A DNA stretch of 64,000 bases, from positions 96,461 to 160,460 of the forward strand of contig JAMPBO010000006.1 of NCBI GenBank assembly GCA_023666705.1. Reading direction: 5' to 3'. Source of the stretch: Bacteroides sp. Lineage in GTDB: Bacteria > Bacillota > Clostridia > Lachnospirales > Lachnospiraceae. Shown piece after piece: positions 53,557 through 62,201 of this stretch. A program made the translations under genes and the position numbers. Under the pieces are notes generated by a model. That model made no database searches. It worked only from the letters and a program-made list of their open reading frames with translations, and had not been told where the DNA came from. How positions within the stretch are numbered: the first letter of the stretch is position 1; each line of letters opens with the position of its first letter.

Positions 53557-55968
53557 ATGCAAACAAGGTACGACAGATGTCCGAATTGCATGCAGGCAAT
53601 TCAGGAAAATGAGGATACATGTTCATACTGCGGGTTTGATATAAATGGATACGAGGAACGGTCCAATTGTCTCAAGCCGTTTACTGTTTTAGAAAATAAA
53701 TATATGCTTGGACGTGTAATAGGTGTCGGCGGCTTTGGCATAACATATATAGGATGGGATTTAAATCTCCAGACATATATTGCGATTAAGGAATATTTCC
53801 CTGACAGTATTGCAGGGCGTGATGCATCAAGGTCTGAGGAGGTTATACCAAACGAGGGAAGCAGGGAAATATATGACAAGGGCTTGAAGCGTTATGTTGA
53901 GGAAGCCCAAAATATTTCCAGGTTCTACCAGCTTCAGGGTATTGTTTCCGTAAAGGATTTCTTCTATGCAAACGGAACGGCTTACATCGTAATGGAATAC
54001 ATAAATGGAATTAACCTTAAGGAGTATCTGAAAAATTGTGGTGGAAGACTGGACGAGGCAACGGTGCTTGCACTGATGAAGCCAGTATTTGAATCAATGT
54101 ATCAGATACACAATTCGGGGCTCGTCCACAGGGATATCAGTCCTGATAACATAATGGTTGATACCGAGGGAAAGATAAAGCTTATCGATTTTGGTTCGGC
54201 GAGAGGACAGTCGGCGGAGAGCGATAAGACCTACACGGTAATTTTAAAGCATGGTTATGCACCGTCGGAGCAGTATTATGCAAAAGGAAATCAGGGACCA
54301 TGGACGGATATATACAGTCTTTGTGCGACCATGTACAAAATGCTTACAGGTATGGTGCCTCCAAACAGTGTGGAGAGAATGGAGCAGGATATGTACCAGT
54401 CTCCGTCCTCCATGGGCATTCCGGTTTCACAACGCACGGCAAGCGTACTGGCAAAGGGGCTTGCAGTTAAAATAAATGACAGATATCAAAATATCGGGCA
54501 GCTTCTCACGGACCTTTACGGGGAGGCACCGGTTGTACAGGCAGGCAGCAGCATTCCGATAGCTTCGGCAGCCGCACAGGCAAACAGCATGTCATTGTCA
54601 AAGCAGTCCATGCATATCAGCGGACCTGTGGGGGCAAGCACGAAGGGAAAGGACAACCGGAAAACAGGTTACATTGTCATTAGTGCACTGGCTGCAGTTG
54701 TTCTTGTGGCTGTGCTTGCAATCGTGTTAGGCGGCGGTGGAGATAAAAAGAAGAAGGAAACGACAGAGTCTCAGCCTGTGGCATCATCAGGAGACAGCGG
54801 TACCGGTGAAAAAACGGATGATACCACAGAGACGACAACGGAGAAAGATACAGAAGGAAGCACGGAGGAAGGCGGCTATGTATACCAAAGTCCGAAAGAG
54901 CTTTCAGATAACTGGAGAGATTATCAGTTTCGGGTGAACGATACCATGTACCAGCTTCCTGTACCATATGCCGACTGGATTGCGGCAGGCTGGAAAGCTG
55001 ACCGTATACCGACTACCTTGGCAGCAGGTGCAGATGATACGGTACAATTTCATATGGACGGCGTGCAGCTATATGCTACGATTGCCAATTTTGGATTATC
55101 CGAGCTGGACATCAGCGACTGCTTTATCATCGGAATCAGAATTGAAATAGAGGATATCAGCGAGAATATGGAGTTTGAGCTTCCGGCAGGAATTATGCTG
55201 GGCAAGGCAAGCGAAGCAGATATAAAAGTAAGCTATGGGGCACCCGAATATAGATTCGAGGATGAGGACGACGGAGCGGTCCGCCTTGATTATGCAGGAG
55301 ATTCATGGGACGATGGAATGGATTTGAAGGTTGATGCAGATGGGAAGCTCAGTTCAATCCGCATGGCAAATATTGCCGTACCGGAGGGATTAGAGAGTGA
55401 GCCGTCACAGATTAGCACGGATGCACCGGGCATCAATGATTTGTATAAGGCACCGGAAGGTCCGTCTACAGACCGGTTTGATGCAATTATTACCTTGGAT
55501 GGGGTAAATTACCAGCTTCCTGTACCTGCGTCAGTGCTTGCAGAAAACGGATGGATTCTGGATACGGCAACGGAGGAATACCTTTTAGGTGAGGATATGA
55601 CGACAACCTATATGGAGAAGAATGGTAGCAGAATAGAGGTTAAGCTTTACAACTATACGCAAAATGCAATACTTCCGATAAATGCATATGTGGTTCAGAT
55701 TGGAGTTGAGGCGGGTTATATAGACCTCGATGTTGTTTTTCCGGGAGGGCTTAAGCTCGGAGGTGACGCATCGGAGTTTGGGAAGCTGTATGGTGATTTG
55801 GGTGATGATTATTTTGTAAGTGAATATTCGACAGCAACCTATGAGCATGCGTATTATTACTATAACACGAAAACCTTTGAATATGTTTTAATGTCCATAC
55901 GGTCAAATCCTGAAACGGGAAAGATTGAGTCGATAGATTGCGAGAATAAACCAAACAGCGTAAATTAA
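53557..55968 (+). CDS. Ser/Thr kinase with N-terminal zinc ribbon and duplicated outer domain
   Basis: 803 residues. Cys8, 11, 22 and 25 form a zinc ribbon (CPNC and CSYC). The kinase domain (~45-330) has GVGGFGITY, Lys78 in AIKEY, HRDISPDN (Asp193) and DFG (211-213), so it should be active. A membrane helix (~370-392, GYIVISALAAVVLVAVLAIV) and a Thr/Glu-rich spacer follow. The outer part has two related ~150-residue modules, each beginning with a Y/F-V/I-N/D pattern and QLPVP (VNDTMYQLPVP and LDGVNYQLPVP), so the domain was duplicated. Its partner phosphatase is not adjacent. It is unlike the kinase at 3179, which has no zinc ribbon. Confidence 0.92.
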   Translation: MQTRYDRCPNCMQAIQENEDTCSYCGFDINGYEERSNCLKPFTVLENKYMLGRVIGVGGFGITYIGWDLNLQTYIAIKEYFPDSIAGRDASRSEEVIPNEGSREIYDKGLKRYVEEAQNISRFYQLQGIVSVKDFFYANGTAYIVMEYINGINLKEYLKNCGGRLDEATVLALMKPVFESMYQIHNSGLVHRDISPDNIMVDTEGKIKLIDFGSARGQSAESDKTYTVILKHGYAPSEQYYAKGNQGPWTDIYSLCATMYKMLTGMVPPNSVERMEQDMYQSPSSMGIPVSQRTASVLAKGLAVKINDRYQNIGQLLTDLYGEAPVVQAGSSIPIASAAAQANSMSLSKQSMHISGPVGASTKGKDNRKTGYIVISALAAVVLVAVLAIVLGGGGDKKKKETTESQPVASSGDSGTGEKTDDTTETTTEKDTEGSTEEGGYVYQSPKELSDNWRDYQFRVNDTMYQLPVPYADWIAAGWKADRIPTTLAAGADDTVQFHMDGVQLYATIANFGLSELDISDCFIIGIRIEIEDISENMEFELPAGIMLGKASEADIKVSYGAPEYRFEDEDDGAVRLDYAGDSWDDGMDLKVDADGKLSSIRMANIAVPEGLESEPSQISTDAPGINDLYKAPEGPSTDRFDAIITLDGVNYQLPVPASVLAENGWILDTATEEYLLGEDMTTTYMEKNGSRIEVKLYNYTQNAILPINAYVVQIGVEAGYIDLDVVFPGGLKLGGDASEFGKLYGDLGDDYFVSEYSTATYEHAYYYYNTKTFEYVLMSIRSNPETGKIESIDCENKPNSVN

Positions 55969-56007
55969 AGTATATTAAATAAAGACGTATTCAAGGAGGT
56001 ATATAGA

Positions 56008-57366
56008 ATGGCAGAAATAAGTTTTGATGAGATAATAGATGAATACGTTCGTTTCTGTAACGAATCAGGGAAAATAGACCTGAATTTATATGAGGAATAT
56101 AACGTAAAACGAGGATTAAGAGACTCCAATGGACGGGGCGTGCTTACAGGACTGACTGAGGTTTCAGATGTGGTTGCCTTTAAGGTGGAGGAAGGAAAGA
56201 GAATACCGATACAGGGTGAATTGTATTTTCAGGGGTATGAGGTGAAGAAGCTTGTGGAGGGCTTCCGAAACAGCCTTTACGGCTTTGAGGAGGCAACCTA
56301 CCTGCTTTTATTCGGAGAGCTGCCTACTAAGCCACAGCTTGAGAGCTTTGTTGAGGTTTTGGAGGATTTAAGGCAATTGCCGGAATCCTTTAACCGTGAT
56401 GTCATCATGAAGGCTCCGAGCAATGATATGATGAATGTGTTACAAAAATGTGTGCTGACGCTTTATTCATACGATGCAAACCCAAATGATTTAAGCATCA
56501 AAAATGTTTTGATGCAGTGCCTGAAGCTGATTGCACAGTTTCCTGTTATGGCGGCTTATGGCTATCAGGCATACAGACATTACTATATGGATAAGAGCCT
56601 CGTCATCCACAGACCGAAGAAAGGACTTTCAACGGCGGAAAACATTTTAAGACTTCTTCGTACAGACGGAAAATATACGGAGCTTGAGGCGAAGGTACTG
56701 GATGTCTGCCTTGTCATACATGCCGAGCATGGCGGCGGTAACAATTCCACTTTTACGACACATGTGCTTTCGTCAACGGGAACGGATACATATTCAGCGG
56801 TGGCAGCCTCACTTGGCTCCCTGAAGGGACCAAGACACGGTGGAGCAAACCTTAAGGTTCAGCAGATGTTTGATGACCTAAAGAGTCATGTTAAGGATTG
56901 GCAAAATGAGGATGAGATAACGGATTATCTCCAAGGTCTTCTTGATAAAAAGGGCTTTGACAAGTCAGGTCTGATATACGGCATGGGTCATGCGGTTTAC
57001 AGTGAGTCGGATCCGAGGGCGGTTATATTGAAAAAATATGCAAGAAAGCTGTCGGAGGAGAAAGGGCTGGAGGAAGAATTTGCACTGTATGACAGAGTTG
57101 AAACGATAGCGGCAAGGCTTATCGCGGAACACAGAAAGACCTTTAAGACGGTAAGTGCAAATGTTGATTTTTACAGCGGCTTCGTTTACACGATGCTCAA
57201 GCTGCCAATCGAAATATTTACACCGATATTTGCCATATCAAGAATATCAGGCTGGTCGGCGCACCGTATTGAGGAGCTTGTAAACAAGGGTAAAATCATA
57301 AGACCTGCATACAAGTTTGTCGGTCTGCATAAGGACTATGTCCCGATTGAACAAAGGAAATGGTAG
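56008..57366 (+). CDS. gltA: Citrate synthase
   Basis: 452 residues. Motifs of the citrate/2-methylcitrate synthase family are present: GELYFQGYEVKKL, HAEHGGGNNSTFTTHVLSSTGTD, LGSLKGPRHGGAN and YGMGHAVYSESDPR with the catalytic His and Asp. It joins acetyl-CoA and oxaloacetate. A 2-methylcitrate role is less likely without prp genes nearby. AAGGAGG precedes the ATG. No aconitase or isocitrate dehydrogenase genes are within the window, but gdhA upstream could use the 2-oxoglutarate made by this route. Confidence 0.92.
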   Translation: MAEISFDEIIDEYVRFCNESGKIDLNLYEEYNVKRGLRDSNGRGVLTGLTEVSDVVAFKVEEGKRIPIQGELYFQGYEVKKLVEGFRNSLYGFEEATYLLLFGELPTKPQLESFVEVLEDLRQLPESFNRDVIMKAPSNDMMNVLQKCVLTLYSYDANPNDLSIKNVLMQCLKLIAQFPVMAAYGYQAYRHYYMDKSLVIHRPKKGLSTAENILRLLRTDGKYTELEAKVLDVCLVIHAEHGGGNNSTFTTHVLSSTGTDTYSAVAASLGSLKGPRHGGANLKVQQMFDDLKSHVKDWQNEDEITDYLQGLLDKKGFDKSGLIYGMGHAVYSESDPRAVILKKYARKLSEEKGLEEEFALYDRVETIAARLIAEHRKTFKTVSANVDFYSGFVYTMLKLPIEIFTPIFAISRISGWSAHRIEELVNKGKIIRPAYKFVGLHKDYVPIEQRKW

Positions 57367-57376
57367 GGGGATTTTT

Positions 57377-58243
57377 ATGTGGATTGCAGATGGCTGGGAT
57401 GATTATGAGGTTATAGACTGCAGTGAGGGAGAAAAGCTGGAACGCTGGGGCAAATATATCCTGCTCCGTCCGGACCCTCAGGTTATATGGAATACGCCAA
57501 AGAAAAATGGCACATGGAAAAAAATAAATGCCCACTATCACAGAAGCAAAAGCGGCGGCGGTGAATGGGAATTCATAAAGCTGCCAGAGCAGTGGCAAAT
57601 CGGGTATAAGGGGCTGAGATTTAATCTTAAGCCCTTTGCCTTTAAGCATACGGGACTTTTTCCGGAGCAGGCGGTTAATTGGGATTGGTTTGGGAATATT
57701 ATAAGACAGGCAGACCGGACGGTTAAGGTGCTGAATCTCTTTGCCTATACAGGCGGTGCAACACTTGCCGCTGCAAAGGCAGGTGCTGCTGTCACTCATG
57801 TGGATGCCTCAAAGGGCATGGTAAATTGGGCAAAGGAAAATGCCACATCCTCCGGTTTGGCAGATGCACCTGTAAGGTGGCTGGTTGACGACTGTGTTAA
57901 GTTCGTGGAAAGAGAAATCAGGCGTGGAAACAAATATGATGGAATTATAATGGATCCGCCGTCCTATGGCAGGGGACCAAAGGGAGAGATTTGGAAGCTG
58001 GAGGAACGCATTTACCCGTTTATTGGGCTGTGCAGTAAGCTTTTGTCAGATGACCCGCTATTTTTTCTTGTAAATTCATATACGACAGGACTTGCTCCGT
58101 CTGTGCTTTGCTATATGATAGAAACGACAGTTGGGAAAAAATACGGAGGAAAAACGGAAGCATCGGAAATTGGACTTCCCGTAACTGAAACAGGACTTTG
58201 TCTTCCTTGTGGTGCTTCAGGGAGATGGGTAAGTAAGGAGTAA
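57377..58243 (+). CDS. Class I SAM-dependent methyltransferase (rRNA-type)
   Basis: 288 residues from the ATG at 57377 (GGGG 8 bases upstream). The SAM-binding motif is VLNLFAYTGGATLAAAKAGA, then VTHVDASKG, and the DPPSYGRGPKG motif, of the NPPY type. This is the RlmI/YccW-like group, which methylates cytosine in 23S rRNA, but there is no N-terminal PUA domain, so the target is unsure. It lies 10 bp after citrate synthase, and cardiolipin synthase follows 7 bp later. Confidence 0.85.
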   Translation: MWIADGWDDYEVIDCSEGEKLERWGKYILLRPDPQVIWNTPKKNGTWKKINAHYHRSKSGGGEWEFIKLPEQWQIGYKGLRFNLKPFAFKHTGLFPEQAVNWDWFGNIIRQADRTVKVLNLFAYTGGATLAAAKAGAAVTHVDASKGMVNWAKENATSSGLADAPVRWLVDDCVKFVEREIRRGNKYDGIIMDPPSYGRGPKGEIWKLEERIYPFIGLCSKLLSDDPLFFLVNSYTTGLAPSVLCYMIETTVGKKYGGKTEASEIGLPVTETGLCLPCGASGRWVSKE

Positions 58244-58250
58244 TGGTTGA

Positions 58251-59822
58251 ATGGAAAAGGGTGAAAAAAAGGTCAATATTGGTTCGACGAACAGAAACAG
58301 GCAGATGTTTGTTTTTAAAATGCTGGTTGTTGTAACCCTTATTGTATTGCAGATTATACTGTCCATCAAGGTATACAGTGCACTGGAGCAGTATGTCATA
58401 TATTGGCGTTCGGGTGCAGTGCTGCTTTCTATGTTTGTGGTACTTTATATTGTAAATAAGCAGGATAACCCTGCCTATAAGCTGGCATGGGTTGTCGTTG
58501 TGCTTGCGGCACCCCTGATTGGAGGAACGCTGTATGTCATGCTTGCAGGAAACAGAACGCGGGTTAAGTTTATAGAGGAAGCACTGGAAAACCATACGGA
58601 AACCTTTGAGTATATGCCGGATGATACGGAGAACCTTGAGGAGATAAAAGCCCTTTCCAAGAGTGCAAATGTGCAGTCGACCTATATATCAAAAACAGCA
58701 GGATACCCTGTTTACAAAAATACAAGCGTGAAATATTTTCCGCTCGGTGAGGAAAACTATGCCTGTCTGATGGAGGAGTTAAAAAAGGCAAAGCACTTTA
58801 TCTTCATGGAATATTTTATTATAAAACAGGGAGAAATGTGGGAAAGCATCCTTGAGGTGCTTGCACAAAAGGCAGCAGAGGGCGTTGATGTACGGCTGAT
58901 TTATGATGACTTTGGGTGTGCCATGTGGATACCATCAAGATTTATAGCGAACATGAAGGCACTGGGCATTAAGGCGGCACCGTTTAATCCTGTCGTACCG
59001 ATTATATCACTCAGACAAAATAACAGGGACCACAGAAAGATAACGGTGATAGATGGACACACAGGCTTTACGGGCGGAATTAATATTGCAGACGAATATA
59101 TAAATAAGATAAGCAGGTTCGGACACTGGAAGGATACGGGTATCATGCTTAAGGGTGAGGCGGTGTGGAACCTGACCGTAATGTTTTTGCAGACATGGAG
59201 AATGCTCACGAAGGAGGAGGACGATTACTCCATGTATGCTCCTATGAAATATAAAAAGACACCCGTATATTCAGACGGATACATCCAGCCTTACGGTGAT
59301 ACGCCTGTCGACGACGAAATTGTTGGAGAAAATATATACATTAACATGATAACCAAGGCAAAGCATTATGTTTATATTACAACGCCTTACCTTATTATCG
59401 ACAACGAGATGTTTACGGCACTGAGCCTTGCGGCAAAGAGCGGCGTGGATGTCAGGATTATAACGCCCGGAATACCTGACAAGAAAACGGTATATATGGT
59501 GACACAGTCATACTATTACCACCTTATAAAGGCGGGCGTAAAAATATATCAGTATACACCGGGCTTTATTCATGCAAAAACTTTTGTGGCGGATGACAAG
59601 GTTGCCACGGTAGGCACGATAAACATGGATTTCAGAAGTCTGTACCTGCACTTTGAGTGTGGTGTATGGATGTTCAATTCCAGTGTTATTTTTGATATCA
59701 AGGAGGATTACATGAAAACCCTTGAGAAATGCGATGAGGTAACTCTTGAGGAGCTGGAAAAGACGGGCATAATCAAGCGGGGCTTCCAAAGTATACTGCG
59801 GTTGATTTCACCATTGATGTAA
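58251..59822 (+). CDS. cls: Cardiolipin synthase
   Basis: 523 residues. Two N-terminal membrane helices (~25-45 and ~55-75, with more near 85-100) precede two phospholipase D HKD motifs: HRKITVIDGHTGFTGGIN and HAKTFVADDKVATVGTINMD. The membrane enzyme joins two phosphatidylglycerol molecules to form cardiolipin and glycerol. The ATG at 58251 has AAGGAG 10 bases upstream. It ends 72 bp before the next gene. Confidence 0.95.
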   Translation: MEKGEKKVNIGSTNRNRQMFVFKMLVVVTLIVLQIILSIKVYSALEQYVIYWRSGAVLLSMFVVLYIVNKQDNPAYKLAWVVVVLAAPLIGGTLYVMLAGNRTRVKFIEEALENHTETFEYMPDDTENLEEIKALSKSANVQSTYISKTAGYPVYKNTSVKYFPLGEENYACLMEELKKAKHFIFMEYFIIKQGEMWESILEVLAQKAAEGVDVRLIYDDFGCAMWIPSRFIANMKALGIKAAPFNPVVPIISLRQNNRDHRKITVIDGHTGFTGGINIADEYINKISRFGHWKDTGIMLKGEAVWNLTVMFLQTWRMLTKEEDDYSMYAPMKYKKTPVYSDGYIQPYGDTPVDDEIVGENIYINMITKAKHYVYITTPYLIIDNEMFTALSLAAKSGVDVRIITPGIPDKKTVYMVTQSYYYHLIKAGVKIYQYTPGFIHAKTFVADDKVATVGTINMDFRSLYLHFECGVWMFNSSVIFDIKEDYMKTLEKCDEVTLEELEKTGIIKRGFQSILRLISPLM

Positions 59823-59894
59823 AAACGGATCACTCACTGCAAGGCATGACAAAGTTTACATAATTCGACATATTTATTTTCTTTTTTTACATGT

Positions 59895-61235
59895 ATGAGA
59901 GAGAAATTGCCACAATATCCAAAGAATTCCTTGCGATTTGCCAAGGTAGGTCTTGACGGTGTATATTTGGATAGTGTAAAATATTATGTTAAGCAGGGTT
60001 ACTATGCCCTGATGGGTGGAGCGGTTATGGAAATTGCAGATGTAAAGACTGTCATACAAAAGGATATGCAGGGAAATCCTGATAGAATTGTTGTCAGTAA
60101 CAGGCAGGATAGCAGCTATCAGTACAAAAAACTGGATATACGGCATATGGACGACGAGGGGTTATATCAGATTACTTCTTATACGGATACGCAGGCATTC
60201 CAGAAAAATGTTGAGCCGGATAAGGTTGCAGATTACATAGTGGACGTATTTCCGGATAGACTAAAGCAGATAAACATTTACTTTGAAAACAGGGAAAAAA
60301 GCTATAAGCAGTCGAAGGGCGGAAAACTGCTTACCCATGAAACGAAACGGATTTGCTCAGGAAAACCGGCATACGGGCAGCACAATAGGACCAAAAATTA
60401 CATATTGAAAGAAGGAACGGTTATACCACCTCTGATTGATATGGGTGTGTTTACAAAGGACGGCAAGGTTGTAAGCTCCATGTACGATAAGTTTAAGCAG
60501 ATTAACAGATTTATTGAGATGGTTGACGATGTAGTCCGGTACAACACAAATGATGAGTTTAATATCATTGATTTTGGATGTGGGAAATCTTATCTTACCT
60601 TTATATTGTACTATTACCTGACTTATATAAAGCATCTGAAAACAAATATTATAGGGCTTGACCTTAAGGCAGATGTCATAAGGAAATGCAATGCTGCGGC
60701 GGAGAAATACGGATATGACAGACTGCAGTTTCAGGTGGGCGATATACAGGACTTTGACACAGGTATGAGGGTGGACATGGTTGTGACGCTCCATGCATGT
60801 GATACTGCGACGGATTTTGCACTGTCAAATGCGGTCCGCTGGAATGCAGGCTATATATTATCTGTCCCCTGCTGTCAGCATGAGGTGAATGGGCAGATGG
60901 ACTGCACGGCACTTGCACCGATGATGAAGCATGGACTGATTAAGGAACGAATGTCAGCACTTGCCACGGATGCCATAAGAGGTTCCATGCTGGAATTTTG
61001 CGGATATAAAGTACAGCTTATGGAATTTGTGGATATGGCTCACTCACCTAAGAATATTTTGATTCGTGCAGTGAAAAGCAATATACCAAAGGCAAAGAAA
61101 GCAAAAGCAAAGTCTGATGCGGAGCTTATGTGTCAGACCTTAAATATAAATCCTACCATATATCGGTTGTTGAAGGATTATGGCAGGAGCGAAAAACAAA
61201 ATTCAGTGGATAAAGAGGAGAGGGATTATGGCTAA
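59895..61235 (+). CDS. Methyltransferase of the Methyltransf_32 type
   Basis: 446 residues. The C-terminal half carries the SAM motif IIDFGCGKSYLTFILYYYL, then LHACDTATDFAL and SVPCCQHEVN, the pattern of the PF13679 family. The N-terminal half (~1-190) is a separate, unassigned domain. Substrate unknown. No clear ribosome binding site precedes the ATG at 59895; the TTG at 59907 has AGAGAGA before it and could be the real start. It overlaps the next gene by 8 bases. Confidence 0.8.
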   Translation: MREKLPQYPKNSLRFAKVGLDGVYLDSVKYYVKQGYYALMGGAVMEIADVKTVIQKDMQGNPDRIVVSNRQDSSYQYKKLDIRHMDDEGLYQITSYTDTQAFQKNVEPDKVADYIVDVFPDRLKQINIYFENREKSYKQSKGGKLLTHETKRICSGKPAYGQHNRTKNYILKEGTVIPPLIDMGVFTKDGKVVSSMYDKFKQINRFIEMVDDVVRYNTNDEFNIIDFGCGKSYLTFILYYYLTYIKHLKTNIIGLDLKADVIRKCNAAAEKYGYDRLQFQVGDIQDFDTGMRVDMVVTLHACDTATDFALSNAVRWNAGYILSVPCCQHEVNGQMDCTALAPMMKHGLIKERMSALATDAIRGSMLEFCGYKVQLMEFVDMAHSPKNILIRAVKSNIPKAKKAKAKSDAELMCQTLNINPTIYRLLKDYGRSEKQNSVDKEERDYG

Positions 61236-62196
61236 CAATAACAATCAGAAACCAAAGACAAAGGGCAATTATATCATGGGGGCAGTTTTTTCGATACTCG
61301 GTGCAATCCTGTTTGCATGTGCATTTGGATTTGGACTTTCAAACGGATTTAAGTATGTGTTTAAAGGTGCAACCAGCTATGAGGATATGATAGAGGAGCA
61401 GGGCTCTCTGGTAAAGGGAGAATATGTATCCGTGGATGCAAGGGCTGTAATTGACTGGTATGCTGAGACACAATATAAGATTAATGGAATCATACCTGCA
61501 GGCTCCAAGCAGCATTGCCTATTGTGGATTGATGACACTACCTTTGTTTCCCTTACAGTAAAAGGAGACGAAAACAAGGCAAAGATAAATAAGTTGATTG
61601 ACCAGACATACAAGTATCTCAACTATGAGACGGATGACCTTCCGGAAACCATTCATTTTGAAGGTGAGATAACCAGTATTGGTTCAGAGGTGAGTAAATA
61701 TTATAATGAGATACTGACCAACTGGCAAATTTCAGGGGATTCTGACCTGAAGGTGTATTACCTCACAATTGATACGACGAGCACAAAGCTTTCTATAGTA
61801 GGATATGGGATATTCGCACTTGCCATGATTATCATATGCATCGTATTATGCATAAGCAACATAAAAAATGCAAAGAATTTCGGGAAAGTAAATGCATATG
61901 GACAAAACACATATACAGCACCTGATGCAAACGCATATGGACAAAATACATATACAACATCTGACACAAATACGAACGCAAATATGTACCAGCAGAACAC
62001 ATATGATGGAAATGTAAACGCAGATATGTATTCCCAGAATACATATAGTGATAACAACGGTGGAAACACGTATAATCCAAATGGTTATGCAGATAACACA
62101 AACAGCTATGCAGCGGATGATGACGAAAAAACAGTTCTGATATCAGGAATGACAATGGGTTATACGGAGGAAACCGAAAAAAATTTAAAGGAGTGA
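61228..62196 (+). CDS. Two-TM membrane protein with Asn/Tyr-rich tail ending in DDDEKTVL
   Basis: 322 residues from the ATG at 61228 (GAGGAG upstream; an open frame starts at 61180 but lies in the previous gene). Basic N-terminus, helix ~20-40, an outer domain of ~140 residues, second helix ~190-212, then a cytoplasmic tail. The tail has repeats of NAYGQNTYT type (low complexity) and ends DDDEKTVLISGMTMGYTEE. The KTVL site in an acidic context resembles the TSVL repeats of the 5347 protein. A large surface protein follows 5 bp downstream. I do not recognise the family. Confidence 0.78.
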   Translation: MANNNNQKPKTKGNYIMGAVFSILGAILFACAFGFGLSNGFKYVFKGATSYEDMIEEQGSLVKGEYVSVDARAVIDWYAETQYKINGIIPAGSKQHCLLWIDDTTFVSLTVKGDENKAKINKLIDQTYKYLNYETDDLPETIHFEGEITSIGSEVSKYYNEILTNWQISGDSDLKVYYLTIDTTSTKLSIVGYGIFALAMIIICIVLCISNIKNAKNFGKVNAYGQNTYTAPDANAYGQNTYTTSDTNTNANMYQQNTYDGNVNADMYSQNTYSDNNGGNTYNPNGYADNTNSYAADDDEKTVLISGMTMGYTEETEKNLKE

Positions 62197-62201
62197 TTTG
62201 G

